DNA from: Paenibacillus sp. FSL M7-0420
Lineage (GTDB): Bacteria; Bacillota; Bacilli; Paenibacillales; Paenibacillaceae
Assembly (NCBI RefSeq): GCF_038002345.1
Contig: NZ_JBBOCJ010000001.1
Coordinates: 7,192,001 to 7,256,000 of the forward strand
DNA length: 64,000 nucleotides
Direction of reading: 5' to 3'
Part shown: positions 17,433 through 25,076 of the stretch, piece after piece
Layout of the letters: every line of letters begins with the position of its first letter
Position numbering within the stretch: position 1 is the first letter of the stretch
Program-made: the position numbers and the translations under genes
The notes under the pieces: generated by a model
The model's database searches: none
What the model was told of the DNA's origin: nothing
Seen by the model: only the letters and a program-made list of their open reading frames with translations

Positions 17433-17984
17433 TCACTTTGGTTTCGTGCCTGGTTCGTCCGTAAGTGCAGAGATGCCTTGTGTAACCCGGCCTAGCAAGT
17501 CGAGGAATACGCTGCGCTCGTCTATACTGAGTAAGCCCACCGTGGCCTCCAGCCAAGCGAAATGCTCAGGAGCCATTTCACGTAGCTTCTTCGCTCCTTC
17601 TTCCGTCAAAATAACCGATCTCTGGCGGCCATCTTTTGAGCTTAAGCGTCTAGATACTAGGCCATCTCGTTCAAGAATGTCGATCAGACCAGTCACTGTA
17701 GCACGTGTAACGCCTAGATGCTCTGCTAATTGCGAAGGCAGCTCTTCTCCTTCGTAATCCTCAAGATCTGCCAATACACGATATCGGCCTGTTGATAAGC
17801 CGAATCTGGAGAAATGAATCTCCGAGGCCTGACCAAGCTGGGCTCCCGCTGCCATTAGCCTAGACGCGACGAGTATAGCCTGGGCGTCTATGTCCAGGTT
17901 ATAGCGATCAATCTGACGCTGGGATTGTACAAGGGAGGGAATAGCCTCCATGTCATTTATTTTTCTATTGTTCTTCATACACAT
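17433..17984 (-). CDS. MarR-family transcriptional regulator
   Basis: This 183-residue winged-helix regulator has the MarR core: LSTGRYRVLADLEDYE, then LAEHLGVTRATVTGLIDILERDGLVSR as recognition helix and SSKDGRQRSVILTEEG as wing. Dimerisation helices flank the core at both ends. ATG at 17984 follows TAGGTG at fair spacing. The reading frame is open to 18032, but that would run through the operator. The same dyad occurs at the start of this gene and upstream of the membrane protein/NmrA pair, so it probably represses itself and that pair and is released by a small aromatic or oxidant. Confidence 0.85.
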   Translation of the reverse strand: MCMKNNRKINDMEAIPSLVQSQRQIDRYNLDIDAQAILVASRLMAAGAQLGQASEIHFSRFGLSTGRYRVLADLEDYEGEELPSQLAEHLGVTRATVTGLIDILERDGLVSRRLSSKDGRQRSVILTEEGAKKLREMAPEHFAWLEATVGLLSIDERSVFLDLLGRVTQGISALTDEPGTKPK

Positions 17985-18000
17985 AGTATGGCACCTAATT
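17985..18000. promoter_or_regulatory. Candidate MarR operator, site 2
   Basis: Read on the minus strand, AATTAGGTGCCATACT lies immediately before the chosen MarR start and covers its weak ribosome-binding site. It matches site 1 at 13 of 16 positions. A position on the start codon would allow direct autorepression. Confidence 0.45.
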
Positions 18001-18064
18001 ACTTTCGTGTCAACAAGGAGATGCTCCCGCATGTCCCCACTTCAGACCGCCCTGCCGCTATGCC

Positions 18065-18946
18065 CTAATTAATATATTCCTGGCTGACCAGCAGCGAGTT
18101 AATTACTTCTGTCGGTATTACAAATTGAACAGGTCCCATAATTCCCGGAGCAACATCATATTCGTTAAAGGAAATAACCAATTTTCCGTCTGCATTAATG
18201 TAGAAGCTCTGAGTCTTCGAAATGCTGTCGAATCCACGTGTCGGATACTCCTCACTTTCGCCCTTTATCCAATAATGCTTATTATCTGGGTCCGCCTTCA
18301 TTTGCTCGTACATTTGCTCCTTGATATTTTCGCTGATAACAGATACATAACTTCCATCCTTGAAGAGACTTGGCAAAGTGAGCAGCACTTGATTTTTTTT
18401 GTCAATCGTATCGTATTTCATCGTTTCATAACCGGATGCCGCCGTTTGCACGACCCAGCGCCGAATAGAGAGAAGCTGATCCGTATCGGTGACAACCTCA
18501 TACCCGCTGTCTACTCCCATATTGGGTCTGCCCTTGTCCTTCAACTGATCAATCTCGGCCATGAATTCCTTGTACAGCTTTTGATCCTCCGCAATATACT
18601 TCTCGTTCAACATATCTTGCAACTTCATATCGGGCATATTCGTAATTGCTGGAACCTTCACATCCGCATGGTAGCCGTCTCCCTCCGCTGTATATTCCGT
18701 GAAGGTTACCAGCTTCACCAATGCACCGACAGCCGGCAGCTCTGACATGGATTGTGCAAACGTCGGGCTTATATTCACCCCAGACACGAACAGAGCAATC
18801 GCAGCTGCCGCCGAGCCAAGGTACCATTTGATGCTGCGTTTGCGCTGCGGGGCAGGCCGCAGCGATTGTGTGACGAGCGTATCCAATTCAGTAGGGATTT
18901 GTATATTCATATAATCTTGCTTGAGCTTTTCCATTTTTTTGTCCAT
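18065..18946 (-). CDS. rsiV: Anti-sigma-V factor RsiV-like protein
   Basis: This 293-residue protein has a short cytoplasmic N-terminus (about 1-38) that would hold the sigma factor, one membrane helix (about 39-62) and an outer domain ending in a DUF3298-type fold (SIRRWVVQTAASGYETMKYD, LPSLFKDGSYVSVISENIKEQ, FNEYDVAPGIMGPVQFVIP). In Bacillus subtilis RsiV binds lysozyme outside the cell, is cleaved by signal peptidase and RasP, and releases SigV. The start ATG lies one base after the stop of the sigma factor gene, the usual sigV-rsiV order. Genes for peptidoglycan O-acetylation (oatA) do not follow, unlike in B. subtilis. Confidence 0.82.
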   Translation of the reverse strand: MDKKMEKLKQDYMNIQIPTELDTLVTQSLRPAPQRKRSIKWYLGSAAAAIALFVSGVNISPTFAQSMSELPAVGALVKLVTFTEYTAEGDGYHADVKVPAITNMPDMKLQDMLNEKYIAEDQKLYKEFMAEIDQLKDKGRPNMGVDSGYEVVTDTDQLLSIRRWVVQTAASGYETMKYDTIDKKNQVLLTLPSLFKDGSYVSVISENIKEQMYEQMKADPDNKHYWIKGESEEYPTRGFDSISKTQSFYINADGKLVISFNEYDVAPGIMGPVQFVIPTEVINSLLVSQEYIN

Positions 18947-18947
18947 A

Positions 18948-19445
18948 TTAATAGGTCTCCTCTTGCTTCATATTGATGCGAAGAATTTTCAGTGCTTGAT
19001 ATAACCGGGATTTAACTGTGCTTAACGGTATATTGAGAACGAGAGCCACATCCTCCAGCTTCATATCCTCGAAGAACCTCAAAATAATGACTTCCCGATA
19101 CATCATAGGCAGCTCCTCTAAGGTCTCTGACAGATGCAAATCCTGAATCACATCATGATCATTCACTCCCTGCTGCTCCAGCACCTCATCAGCAACGGGA
19201 ACGAGCTTTTTTGCTCTCCGCAAATAATCGAGCGCCGTATTGACCACGATGCGGTAAAACCAGCTCTTTATGGATTCTGGCTTTGTCAGCGAATCGCTCT
19301 TGGTCAGCGCCTTCTGTATCGCATCCTGTACCACATCCATGGCGTTCTGCGGATGCTTTACATAGCTGTAAGCCAATCGGTACACATTCTCCTTGTAATC
19401 CCTCATAAATTCTGTCAATATCTTGTGAAATAGCTTGCTATTCAT
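18948..19445 (-). CDS. sigV: ECF RNA polymerase sigma factor, SigV-like
   Basis: This 165-residue sigma factor has region 2 (VYRLAYSYVKHPQNAMDVVQDAIQKAL, then IKSWFYRIVVNTALDYLRR) and region 4 (LPMMYREVIILRFFEDMKLEDVALVLNIPLSTVKSRLYQALKIL), and nothing else, as in ECF sigma factors. ATG at 19445 is read behind GAAGAGAGG and preferred to the TTG at 19448. The anti-sigma factor gene follows directly, which supports the SigV/RsiV assignment. An ECF-like promoter lies about 60 bases upstream and suggests positive autoregulation. The pair lies between two rlmH-end repeats, so it may be cargo acquired with the island rather than the core copy. Confidence 0.88.
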   Translation of the reverse strand: MNSKLFHKILTEFMRDYKENVYRLAYSYVKHPQNAMDVVQDAIQKALTKSDSLTKPESIKSWFYRIVVNTALDYLRRAKKLVPVADEVLEQQGVNDHDVIQDLHLSETLEELPMMYREVIILRFFEDMKLEDVALVLNIPLSTVKSRLYQALKILRINMKQEETY

Positions 19446-19506
19446 CAATAGGCCTCTCTTCCTTCTTTACTGCGCGCGCATTTCTTTATTTACCGCCTTT
19501 CATTAT

Positions 19507-19538
19507 GCAAGACGAATCAGACCGTGAAAAAGTTTGAA
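19507..19538 (-). promoter_or_regulatory. Candidate autoregulated ECF promoter
   Basis: On the minus strand a TTCAAAC -35-like element (19532-19538) is followed after 17 bases by CGTCTTG (plus-strand GCAAGACG, 19507-19514). AAC and CGTC at this spacing are the hallmark of SigV/SigW/SigX-type promoters. Confidence 0.45.
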
Positions 19539-19751
19539 GCCATAATTTTCTGCGAATTGCGAAATGCCATAGCCGATGTCGTCAACCATATTTTCAAAGT
19601 GAGGATGCAAGAGGTTTGGGGTGAGGGTACAACGTCCTGCGCGGATCAGTACCTCATGACGGAATGAGGGATCAACAAATTTCCAATATAACCTATACGT
19701 TTGCACTTGGTGACAGCGACGCTGGTATTACCCCATTTAATAATGCAGGAT

Positions 19752-20168
19752 TCAATCATATATTATATTTTTTCCTTCTTCAGTCAGTTTTTTCAAAGAT
19801 GTAAGCATATGATTTATTTCCTCATCGGAATGTCTTTCCCATGAACTTAATTCCGCTACTATTTTCAGAGGCGATTTAGACCTGTATGAACGTGTTGGGT
19901 TTCCTGGAAATCTTTTATCTGTTAAGTTTGGATCATTCTCGAAATCACCTACGGGCTCCACAATATAAATTCTCTCTTTTGAATTAGATTTTGCCAATTC
20001 AGCCCCCCATTTAGCAGCGTCTAAGGTTGCAGTAAAATATATATGATTAGATTTTTTATCCTGATAATTGGATACATACAATGGTTCAAGCAAGTCTCCT
20101 ATCTTCAATGCTGCTTTAGTCCCATGAAAAAACGGACCTGGATCTAAGATGTTTTTTTTGTCATTCAT
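19752..20168 (-). CDS. arr: NAD(+)--rifampin ADP-ribosyltransferase
   Basis: This 138-residue enzyme transfers ADP-ribose from NAD to the 23-hydroxyl of rifamycins and inactivates them. The family signatures are all present: FFHGTKAALKIGDLLEPLY with the NAD-binding His15, HIYFTATLDAAKWGAEL with Tyr44, IYIVEPVGDFENDPNLTDK with Asp79, and FPGNPTRSYRS. These match His19, Tyr49 and Asp84 of the mycobacterial Arr at a constant offset of four to five residues. The length is right for the family. ATG at 20168 follows AGGGGTG. It stands alone between two rlmH-end repeats, which suggests acquisition with an integrated segment. Confidence 0.93.
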   Translation of the reverse strand: MNDKKNILDPGPFFHGTKAALKIGDLLEPLYVSNYQDKKSNHIYFTATLDAAKWGAELAKSNSKERIYIVEPVGDFENDPNLTDKRFPGNPTRSYRSKSPLKIVAELSSWERHSDEEINHMLTSLKKLTEEGKNIIYD

Positions 20169-20275
20169 ATAGGCACACCCCTTTTTGTTTTAGACTTTCG
20201 TTTAAGAGTATACGGCTATAGGGGCGCAAAAAGTAGTCTATAAAATAATTCCAAACCCGGTTAACTACTGCAAAA

Positions 20276-20305
20276 AGCACAAACCAATGGCTTGCGCTTT
20301 TGTTT
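20276..20305. terminator. Hairpin repeat, copy B
   Basis: AGCACAAACC (20276-20285) pairs with GGCTTGCGCT (20289-20298) using two G-U pairs, with A/T runs on both sides, so it can act in either direction. It belongs with the hairpins at 10989 and 29045. It lies in the 600-base gap between arr and the DUF1989 gene. Confidence 0.5.
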
Positions 20306-20353
20306 CTAACGAACTTTTTTGCCCTCGTTAATGGGGAGGGGAAGGAGTTAGAG

Positions 20354-20437
20354 ATGATAACGGACGAGGATATGAAGAGAGTGATGAGACGGGCGAGTGA
20401 GGTTTTGGAGGAGTTGTGTTGGAGGATGGGGATGTAG
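20354..20437 (+). CDS. Possible 27-residue peptide
   Basis: In the gap between arr and the DUF1989 gene, ATG at 20354 follows AAGGAGTTAGAG, a strong ribosome-binding site at good spacing. It opens a short frame with a charged, probably helical sequence starting MITDEDMKRVMRRASEV. The region is purine-rich. No family is recognised, and no promoter was found, so it may be chance. Confidence 0.3.
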   Translation: MITDEDMKRVMRRASEVLEELCWRMGM

Positions 20438-20550
20438 AGAGAGGTACTCATAGCGAGGAAAATACCTTTTAGCGCTATTGTGAATTTACTTTCCATAAAT
20501 CAAGAAGAGCCAGACCAGTCACATGTCTGACTCTAACTTTCCGCTTACTA

Positions 20551-20567
20551 CTACTTATGATACGGTT
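20551..20567. repeat. 17-bp rlmH-end repeat, copy 2 (candidate att site)
   Basis: CTACTTATGATACGGTT is identical to copy 1 (15883) and to the end of rlmH (24496). On the minus strand it ends a short frame reading NQLGAIKISLYKCYGKPYHK and stop, which resembles a diverged rlmH C-terminus. The adjoining TACGGT-TT-ACCGTA dyad is not present in rlmH. Confidence 0.7.
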
Positions 20568-20716
20568 TACCGTAACATTTATAGAGCGAAATTTTAATGG
20601 CACCTAATTGATTGACCTTATCCACTAGTCGCTATTAAGGCGTTGGTTCCCCCGGCCCCTAATAAGATAGATCTCTTTTCTCATAGCTATAATGGCTCTT
20701 ACTATGCATGACTTTT

Positions 20717-20746
20717 TTGACAAACAGCCATACTAACTTGTATAGA
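20717..20746 (+). promoter_or_regulatory. Promoter of the DUF1989 gene
   Basis: A perfect TTGACA (20717-20722) is followed after 18 bases by TATAGA (20741-20746), 28 bases before the start codon at 20774. It fits a vegetative sigma-A promoter. Confidence 0.6.
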
Positions 20747-20773
20747 CTATGAACATCCAAGAGGAGATTACTG

Positions 20774-21364
20774 ATGACTGAACAACAATGGCTGATACCA
20801 GCAACGCAGAGATTGGGCTTCAAGCTGGACAAAGGGCAGATCGTCCGAGTGACCGATGTGGAGGGAGAGCAGGTTGCTGATTTTACTGCCTATAATGCCT
20901 CTCGCCCCAATGAGCGGATTGATCCCGGCGTAACGATAGATGCTCTCGGGAAGATAAATGTAATGCCAGGAGACATCCTCTATTCCAATCAATATAGACC
21001 CTTACTTACAATTATGAAGGACACCGTGGGCCGCCATGATTTCATTAATTCTGCCTGCCGTCCCGAGATGTATGAGGTGTTATATAACAGAAAAGATCAC
21101 GCCAGCTGCTACAACAACCTAAATGAAGCCCTGAAAGAGTTTGGTCTGCCCGCTCCCGATCAGCATTATCCATTCAATCTTTTTATGAATACCGTCATTG
21201 AGCCTTCCGGAAAAGTTAGCGTGGAGCGTCCGCTATCTAAAGCAGGTGATTACATTGAATTGCGGGCTGAGATGGACCTTATTATTGCTATATCTGCTTG
21301 CCCCTGCTCCGAAAGTGCTTGCAACGGTTACAAATGTACCCCTATTGCGGTGAAGATCCTTTAG
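20774..21364 (+). CDS. DUF1989 (urea carboxylase-associated) family protein
   Basis: This 196-residue cytoplasmic protein has the DUF1989 features: GQIVRVTDVEGEQVADF near the N-terminus, a GRHDFINSACRPEMYE block and the C-terminal cysteine motif SACPCSESACNGYKCTPI. The cysteines and histidines suggest a metal site. Family members are encoded with urea carboxylase and guanidine-degrading or transport genes, but their own reaction is not well established. ATG at 20774 follows AGAGGAG, with a good promoter upstream. The genes downstream on the same strand encode a LysE exporter and a YqcI/YcgG protein, which together point to metabolism or export of an amino-acid-like nitrogen compound. Confidence 0.85.
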   Translation: MTEQQWLIPATQRLGFKLDKGQIVRVTDVEGEQVADFTAYNASRPNERIDPGVTIDALGKINVMPGDILYSNQYRPLLTIMKDTVGRHDFINSACRPEMYEVLYNRKDHASCYNNLNEALKEFGLPAPDQHYPFNLFMNTVIEPSGKVSVERPLSKAGDYIELRAEMDLIIAISACPCSESACNGYKCTPIAVKIL

Positions 21365-21449
21365 AATCCATTAAGCTCGTCTTCTATCTGGCCCACTTTT
21401 TGAATAGAATGACTTGTACAAGATACTTCTCATTCAAGGGGCGATGTCC

Positions 21450-22076
21450 ATGAATAGCTTTTTAACCTATATAGTGCTAGGGATTTCTTTATCTGCACCT
21501 ATGGGCCCCATCAATGTAGCCCAGCTCGATCGGGGAGCGCGGATGGGATTCTTGCAATCCTGGATGATCGGACTGGGCGCCATGTGTGCAGATTTAGTAT
21601 ACATGCTGCTCATCTACTTTGGGCTAGCGCACTTCCTTAATACCCCATTCATGAAAACCTTCCTGTGGACTTTCGGCAGCTTTGTTCTTCTTTATACCGG
21701 GATTGACACCTTAAAAAACATGAATACCGCTTCCCAAACCGCCTTGCGCGGTGAACAGACAAGCATCAGCGCCTTTCATTCTGGATTTCTGATGGCACTG
21801 ATGAACCCCCTCAGCATTTTGTTCTGGTTAGGTATTTACGGCTCAATTCTGGCCAAAAGCATGGAGAATCAACAGTTCGATCAAGTGCTGTGGAATAGCA
21901 TTGGTATTTTTGTTGGCATCTTATTCTGGGATCTGGTAATGGCAATGATATCCAGTTTATTCCATCAGTTTACCGGCCCTGCTGTACTTCGATTCATTTC
22001 CCTTGCGGCTGGCATTTGCTTGCTTAGCTTTGGTCTGTATTTCGGATATCAGGCATTTATACAATTGTTCGCCTAA
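21450..22076 (+). CDS. LysE-family amino acid exporter
   Basis: This 208-residue membrane protein has six hydrophobic helices and the family opening LTYIVLGISLSAPMGPINVAQLDRGARMGFLQSWMIGLGAM, followed later by LMALMNPLSILFWLGIYGS. LysE/RhtB exporters remove lysine, arginine, homoserine or related compounds from the cytoplasm. ATG at 21450 follows AAGGGGCG; the frame is open to 21414 but that start has no ribosome-binding site. The substrate cannot be read from the sequence. It follows the DUF1989 gene by 85 bases and precedes the YqcI/YcgG gene by 92, all on the plus strand. Confidence 0.88.
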   Translation: MNSFLTYIVLGISLSAPMGPINVAQLDRGARMGFLQSWMIGLGAMCADLVYMLLIYFGLAHFLNTPFMKTFLWTFGSFVLLYTGIDTLKNMNTASQTALRGEQTSISAFHSGFLMALMNPLSILFWLGIYGSILAKSMENQQFDQVLWNSIGIFVGILFWDLVMAMISSLFHQFTGPAVLRFISLAAGICLLSFGLYFGYQAFIQLFA

Positions 22077-22168
22077 TAAGTTCACCTGGCAAGAGTGTTT
22101 CTATGCTTTCACCCATCCCCCTTCTAGCGCATAGGATGTTTTGTGCGTAACGAGGAGGGTGTTTTAGG

Positions 22169-22942
22169 ATGGTCTATTTGAAAACAAAGCAATGGCTGGA
22201 TGAACATATGTCCGAGATACCGGACTGGCAACAGGATGCTTTTCGCCAATTTACAGCTATGATTGCAGATCCCGAAGGGAAATATCCCTGTATTCCGGGA
22301 AGGCAGGGTTTTTTGTCTAATCATTTACGTTTTGGATTTGCAACTGATCCACGAAACGAAGCGTCAACTTTGGAAGTCGCCGATTTCCTTCGCCAATATG
22401 GCGAGTGCTCGCGGGATACCGGCAAATATGCTTCACTTGTTCTCTTTTTCGAAACTCCGGAAGATTTAGCAGAGGGCCGCTCCATTGAGGACAATGAAGC
22501 TTTGTTCTGGTCCGTCCTGAGCCGCGTCAGCGCGGTAGATACAGTACCTTGGCCGGATCAGATTTCTACAGACCCCTCGAACCCTTCCTGGGAGTTCTGC
22601 TTTGATGGGCAACCATATTTCGCCTTTTGTGCAACCCCGGCACATCAGTTGCGGAGAAGCCGCCATACTCCTTATTTTGTGATTGCCTTTCAGCCTCGAT
22701 GGGTATTCGAAGATATTAATGATTCTACTGCATTTGGCCGCAATATGAAGAAGCTAATCCGCAAGAAGCTTGCCGACTACGATAGTATTCCCGCGCATCC
22801 TTCCCTTAAATGGTATGGGCAGGAGAACAATTTGGAATGGAAGCAATATTTTCTACGCGATGACGAAAGTGCACCCTCTAAATGTCCCTTTACGTATATG
22901 AAGAACAAGTTCAAAGGACTAGGAACCAAATTCCACTCTTGA
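22169..22942 (+). CDS. YqcI/YcgG family protein (possible heme-dependent N-oxygenase)
   Basis: This 257-residue soluble protein matches YqcI/YcgG: KYPCIPGRQGFLSNHLRFGFA near residue 35, SWEFCFDGQPYFAFCATPAHQLRRSR in the middle, YFVIAFQPRWVFE and a C-terminal PSKCPFTYM. The family contains heme enzymes that hydroxylate guanidino nitrogens, for example GntA of guanitoxin synthesis and DcsA-related arginine N-hydroxylases. The Bacillus members themselves are uncharacterised. ATG at 22169 follows GGAGGG. Its 3' end meets the permease gene head-on four bases away. Conserved His and Cys residues would be the candidates for heme ligation; that function is inferred from the family. Confidence 0.85.
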   Translation: MVYLKTKQWLDEHMSEIPDWQQDAFRQFTAMIADPEGKYPCIPGRQGFLSNHLRFGFATDPRNEASTLEVADFLRQYGECSRDTGKYASLVLFFETPEDLAEGRSIEDNEALFWSVLSRVSAVDTVPWPDQISTDPSNPSWEFCFDGQPYFAFCATPAHQLRRSRHTPYFVIAFQPRWVFEDINDSTAFGRNMKKLIRKKLADYDSIPAHPSLKWYGQENNLEWKQYFLRDDESAPSKCPFTYMKNKFKGLGTKFHS

Positions 22943-22946
22943 AAGC

Positions 22947-24257
22947 TTAAAAAAGCTGTCCGCGCTTCTTCCCGTGATGCTGCTTAAACCAAGTGATCAA
23001 AATAATAATACCGACGAGCAGAAGGCTAGACCAGAAGCCGGGACGACCGCTTTTCTCTAAGAGTACACCTGCCACGGCAGCAATAATCAGCACCATAGCG
23101 ATACTCGATCTGATCCATCCCCCCATCTTCGGCTTCAATAACTTAAGGTACGAAGCTAAGATGAATAGCCAAGTGTACAAAATAACTAATCCTGCCGCTG
23201 TGGTGATATGCTCGAATATTTGCTTCGGCAGCAGTACGCCTAGCACAATCGTCACGCACAGGCCCAGCGTATTAATGCCAAGTGCGTAGATCGGCAGTTT
23301 TCTTTTCCCTTTGGTCACCGCTAGCCAGGAAGGAGCATCTTTATCCTCAGCCAAGGCTACCAGCATAGTTGAGACCGCGTACAATGATGCAACGAGGATT
23401 GAGAATCCGGCCACTATCATTACTCCATTTAGCACATACACAAGGATGGGTAGGCCCATCGCTACAAGTGCAGCAATTATTGAGCTTTGGGCAGGAGTTA
23501 CTTTCTCAGGACTGACGAATAGCAGCGCAAGCCCTATAGACAATACATATAGTATGGTCACCCCTAACAGCATAAATCTTCCTGCTTTTGGAGCTTCTTT
23601 CGGATTACGTAGATCCGCCGCCATAAAGCCCATCACCTCAATGCCTCCAAAAGCATAGAACGCATAGAGTAGCCCTTTCCAGGCCCCTATCCATCCTTTA
23701 TTCAGCCATGCTTCCAGGCTGTAAACCGTAACCCAGTTTCCCTTCCCCCTCACAAGTGCGGCCACGGCGACCCCTATGAACGTCAGCACAGCTGCGATTT
23801 TGATCATGGCAAATAAATTTTCCGCTTTATTAATCCCTCTGCTACCTAGAAGAATAACCAGCAGCCCCAGCACTGTATAAAATAAGGTGAAACTCCAAAG
23901 TGGCCAACTGGGAAACCATAACCGCGAGAACAGTCCCAAGGCAGTCAATGAACTCCCGATTATTAGAATCTCTGAACACCAATAGATCCAGCCCATACTG
24001 AAGCCGGCCCAGCTACCAAAAGCATCTTTGGCATAACTGCGGAAAGATCCCTTTTGAGGATTCTGCATCGTCATTTGACCCAAGGCTTCATAAACGAATA
24101 AAGCTGCTATAGCGGCTAACACAAAAATAACCAACACCAATAATCCGCTTTTTCGGATAGCGATGCTGGAACCAAGAAAGAAACCGGTGCCAATCGTGCA
24201 GCCAACACCAAATAAAGTTAACTGCCACCAGGGTAATTTACCTGTTGGAGTACCCAA
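22947..24257 (-). CDS. APC-superfamily amino acid permease
   Basis: This 436-residue transporter has twelve hydrophobic helices. The first reads WWQLTLFGVGCTIGTGFFLGSSIAI, the unwound GxxIGTGFF substrate motif of amino acid/polyamine antiporters, and FYAFGGIEVMGFMAADLRNPKEAPKA is the matching helix 6 segment. It resembles GabP/ProY-like proton symporters for neutral amino acids or GABA. The start appears to be TTG at 24257, ten bases after GGGAGGG; there is no better ATG nearby. It is convergent with the YqcI/YcgG gene. It lies directly next to rlmH, inside the inner interval between rlmH-end repeats. Confidence 0.88.
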   Translation of the reverse strand: MGTPTGKLPWWQLTLFGVGCTIGTGFFLGSSIAIRKSGLLVLVIFVLAAIAALFVYEALGQMTMQNPQKGSFRSYAKDAFGSWAGFSMGWIYWCSEILIIGSSLTALGLFSRLWFPSWPLWSFTLFYTVLGLLVILLGSRGINKAENLFAMIKIAAVLTFIGVAVAALVRGKGNWVTVYSLEAWLNKGWIGAWKGLLYAFYAFGGIEVMGFMAADLRNPKEAPKAGRFMLLGVTILYVLSIGLALLFVSPEKVTPAQSSIIAALVAMGLPILVYVLNGVMIVAGFSILVASLYAVSTMLVALAEDKDAPSWLAVTKGKRKLPIYALGINTLGLCVTIVLGVLLPKQIFEHITTAAGLVILYTWLFILASYLKLLKPKMGGWIRSSIAMVLIIAAVAGVLLEKSGRPGFWSSLLLVGIIILITWFKQHHGKKRGQLF

Positions 24258-24495
24258 AATCTATAATCCCTCCCTCTGCTTCTGCTGTTACTATGTGCTT
24301 CGCAGTGTTATTCTATTCCGCAATAGAACGATGGGAAAGTCTGTGCTGCAAATGATGGGTGCGACAGCGCAACTTAAAAGGGTACAAATCTCTCAGAACG
24401 TAAGTCTCGGAATGCGTGAGCGTAGTAAACAGGGTAAGTTCGTGGAATCTTGAAAAACTATAACTACATTGGAAAAATTCAATACTAATTTCGCC

Positions 24496-24975
24496 CTACT
24501 TATGATACGGTTCCCCCCTATTAATCTTCACCGCCCGGTACACCTGCTCCACCAGCACCAGGCGCATGAGCTGGTGGGGCAGCGTCATGCGGCCGAAGCT
24601 CATGCGCTGCTGGGCGCGGCGCATGACTTCATCGGAGAGGCCGTGGCTGCCTCCGATGACGAAGACGACGTGGCTCGTCCCGTAGGTGCCGAGCCGGTCG
24701 ATCTCGGCGGCAAGCTCCTCGGAGCTCCAGAGCTTGCCGTCAATCGCGAGCGCAATGACATGCGCCTCGCTCTTAATCTGCGCGAGGATACGTTCGCCCT
24801 CGCGCACCTTCACCTGAATAACCTCTGCGTCGCTGAGGTTATCAGGGGCCTTCTCATCCGCCACCTCAATCATCTGGAACTTGAGGTAGGGCGTGAGCCG
24901 TTTGGCATATTCTGCGATGCCGAGCGTCAGATACTTTTCCTTCAATTTTCCTACGCTTATCAGTTGAATTAACAT
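24496..24975 (-). CDS. rlmH: 23S rRNA (pseudouridine1915-N3)-methyltransferase RlmH
   Basis: This 159-residue SPOUT methyltransferase methylates N3 of pseudouridine 1915 in helix 69 of 23S rRNA using S-adenosylmethionine. It shows the family start [27 protein letters not shown], the SAM-binding [13 protein letters not shown] knot, the substrate region [25 protein letters not shown] and the C-terminus GEPYHK. ATG at 24975 follows GGAGGAAC. In staphylococci the last codons of this gene (orfX) are the integration site for SCC elements; here the same 17 bases occur twice more downstream. Its GC-rich codon use contrasts with the AT-rich genes that follow. Confidence 0.97.
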   Translation of the reverse strand: MLIQLISVGKLKEKYLTLGIAEYAKRLTPYLKFQMIEVADEKAPDNLSDAEVIQVKVREGERILAQIKSEAHVIALAIDGKLWSSEELAAEIDRLGTYGTSHVVFVIGGSHGLSDEVMRRAQQRMSFGRMTLPHQLMRLVLVEQVYRAVKINRGEPYHK

Positions 24976-25076
24976 AGTTCCTCCATCGGTCTGATCTTGT
25001 CATGTCCCTGTATTTTATCACATCCCTGTCCATAACATGCCCTCCATAAGAGACAATCCCCGCTCACCCTATACCG

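Noticed and set aside
19503..19706. 67-codon minus-strand frame upstream of sigV
   Set aside because: Contains the candidate ECF promoter and lacks a ribosome-binding site; it may be a remnant but cannot be supported as a gene.
20161..20496. 111-codon minus-strand frame upstream of arr
   Set aside because: It overlaps the arr start and runs through hairpin repeat B; no ribosome-binding site and no family.
24258..24495. Gene between the permease and rlmH
   Set aside because: The only frames are short or antisense to the permease start; nothing recognisable.
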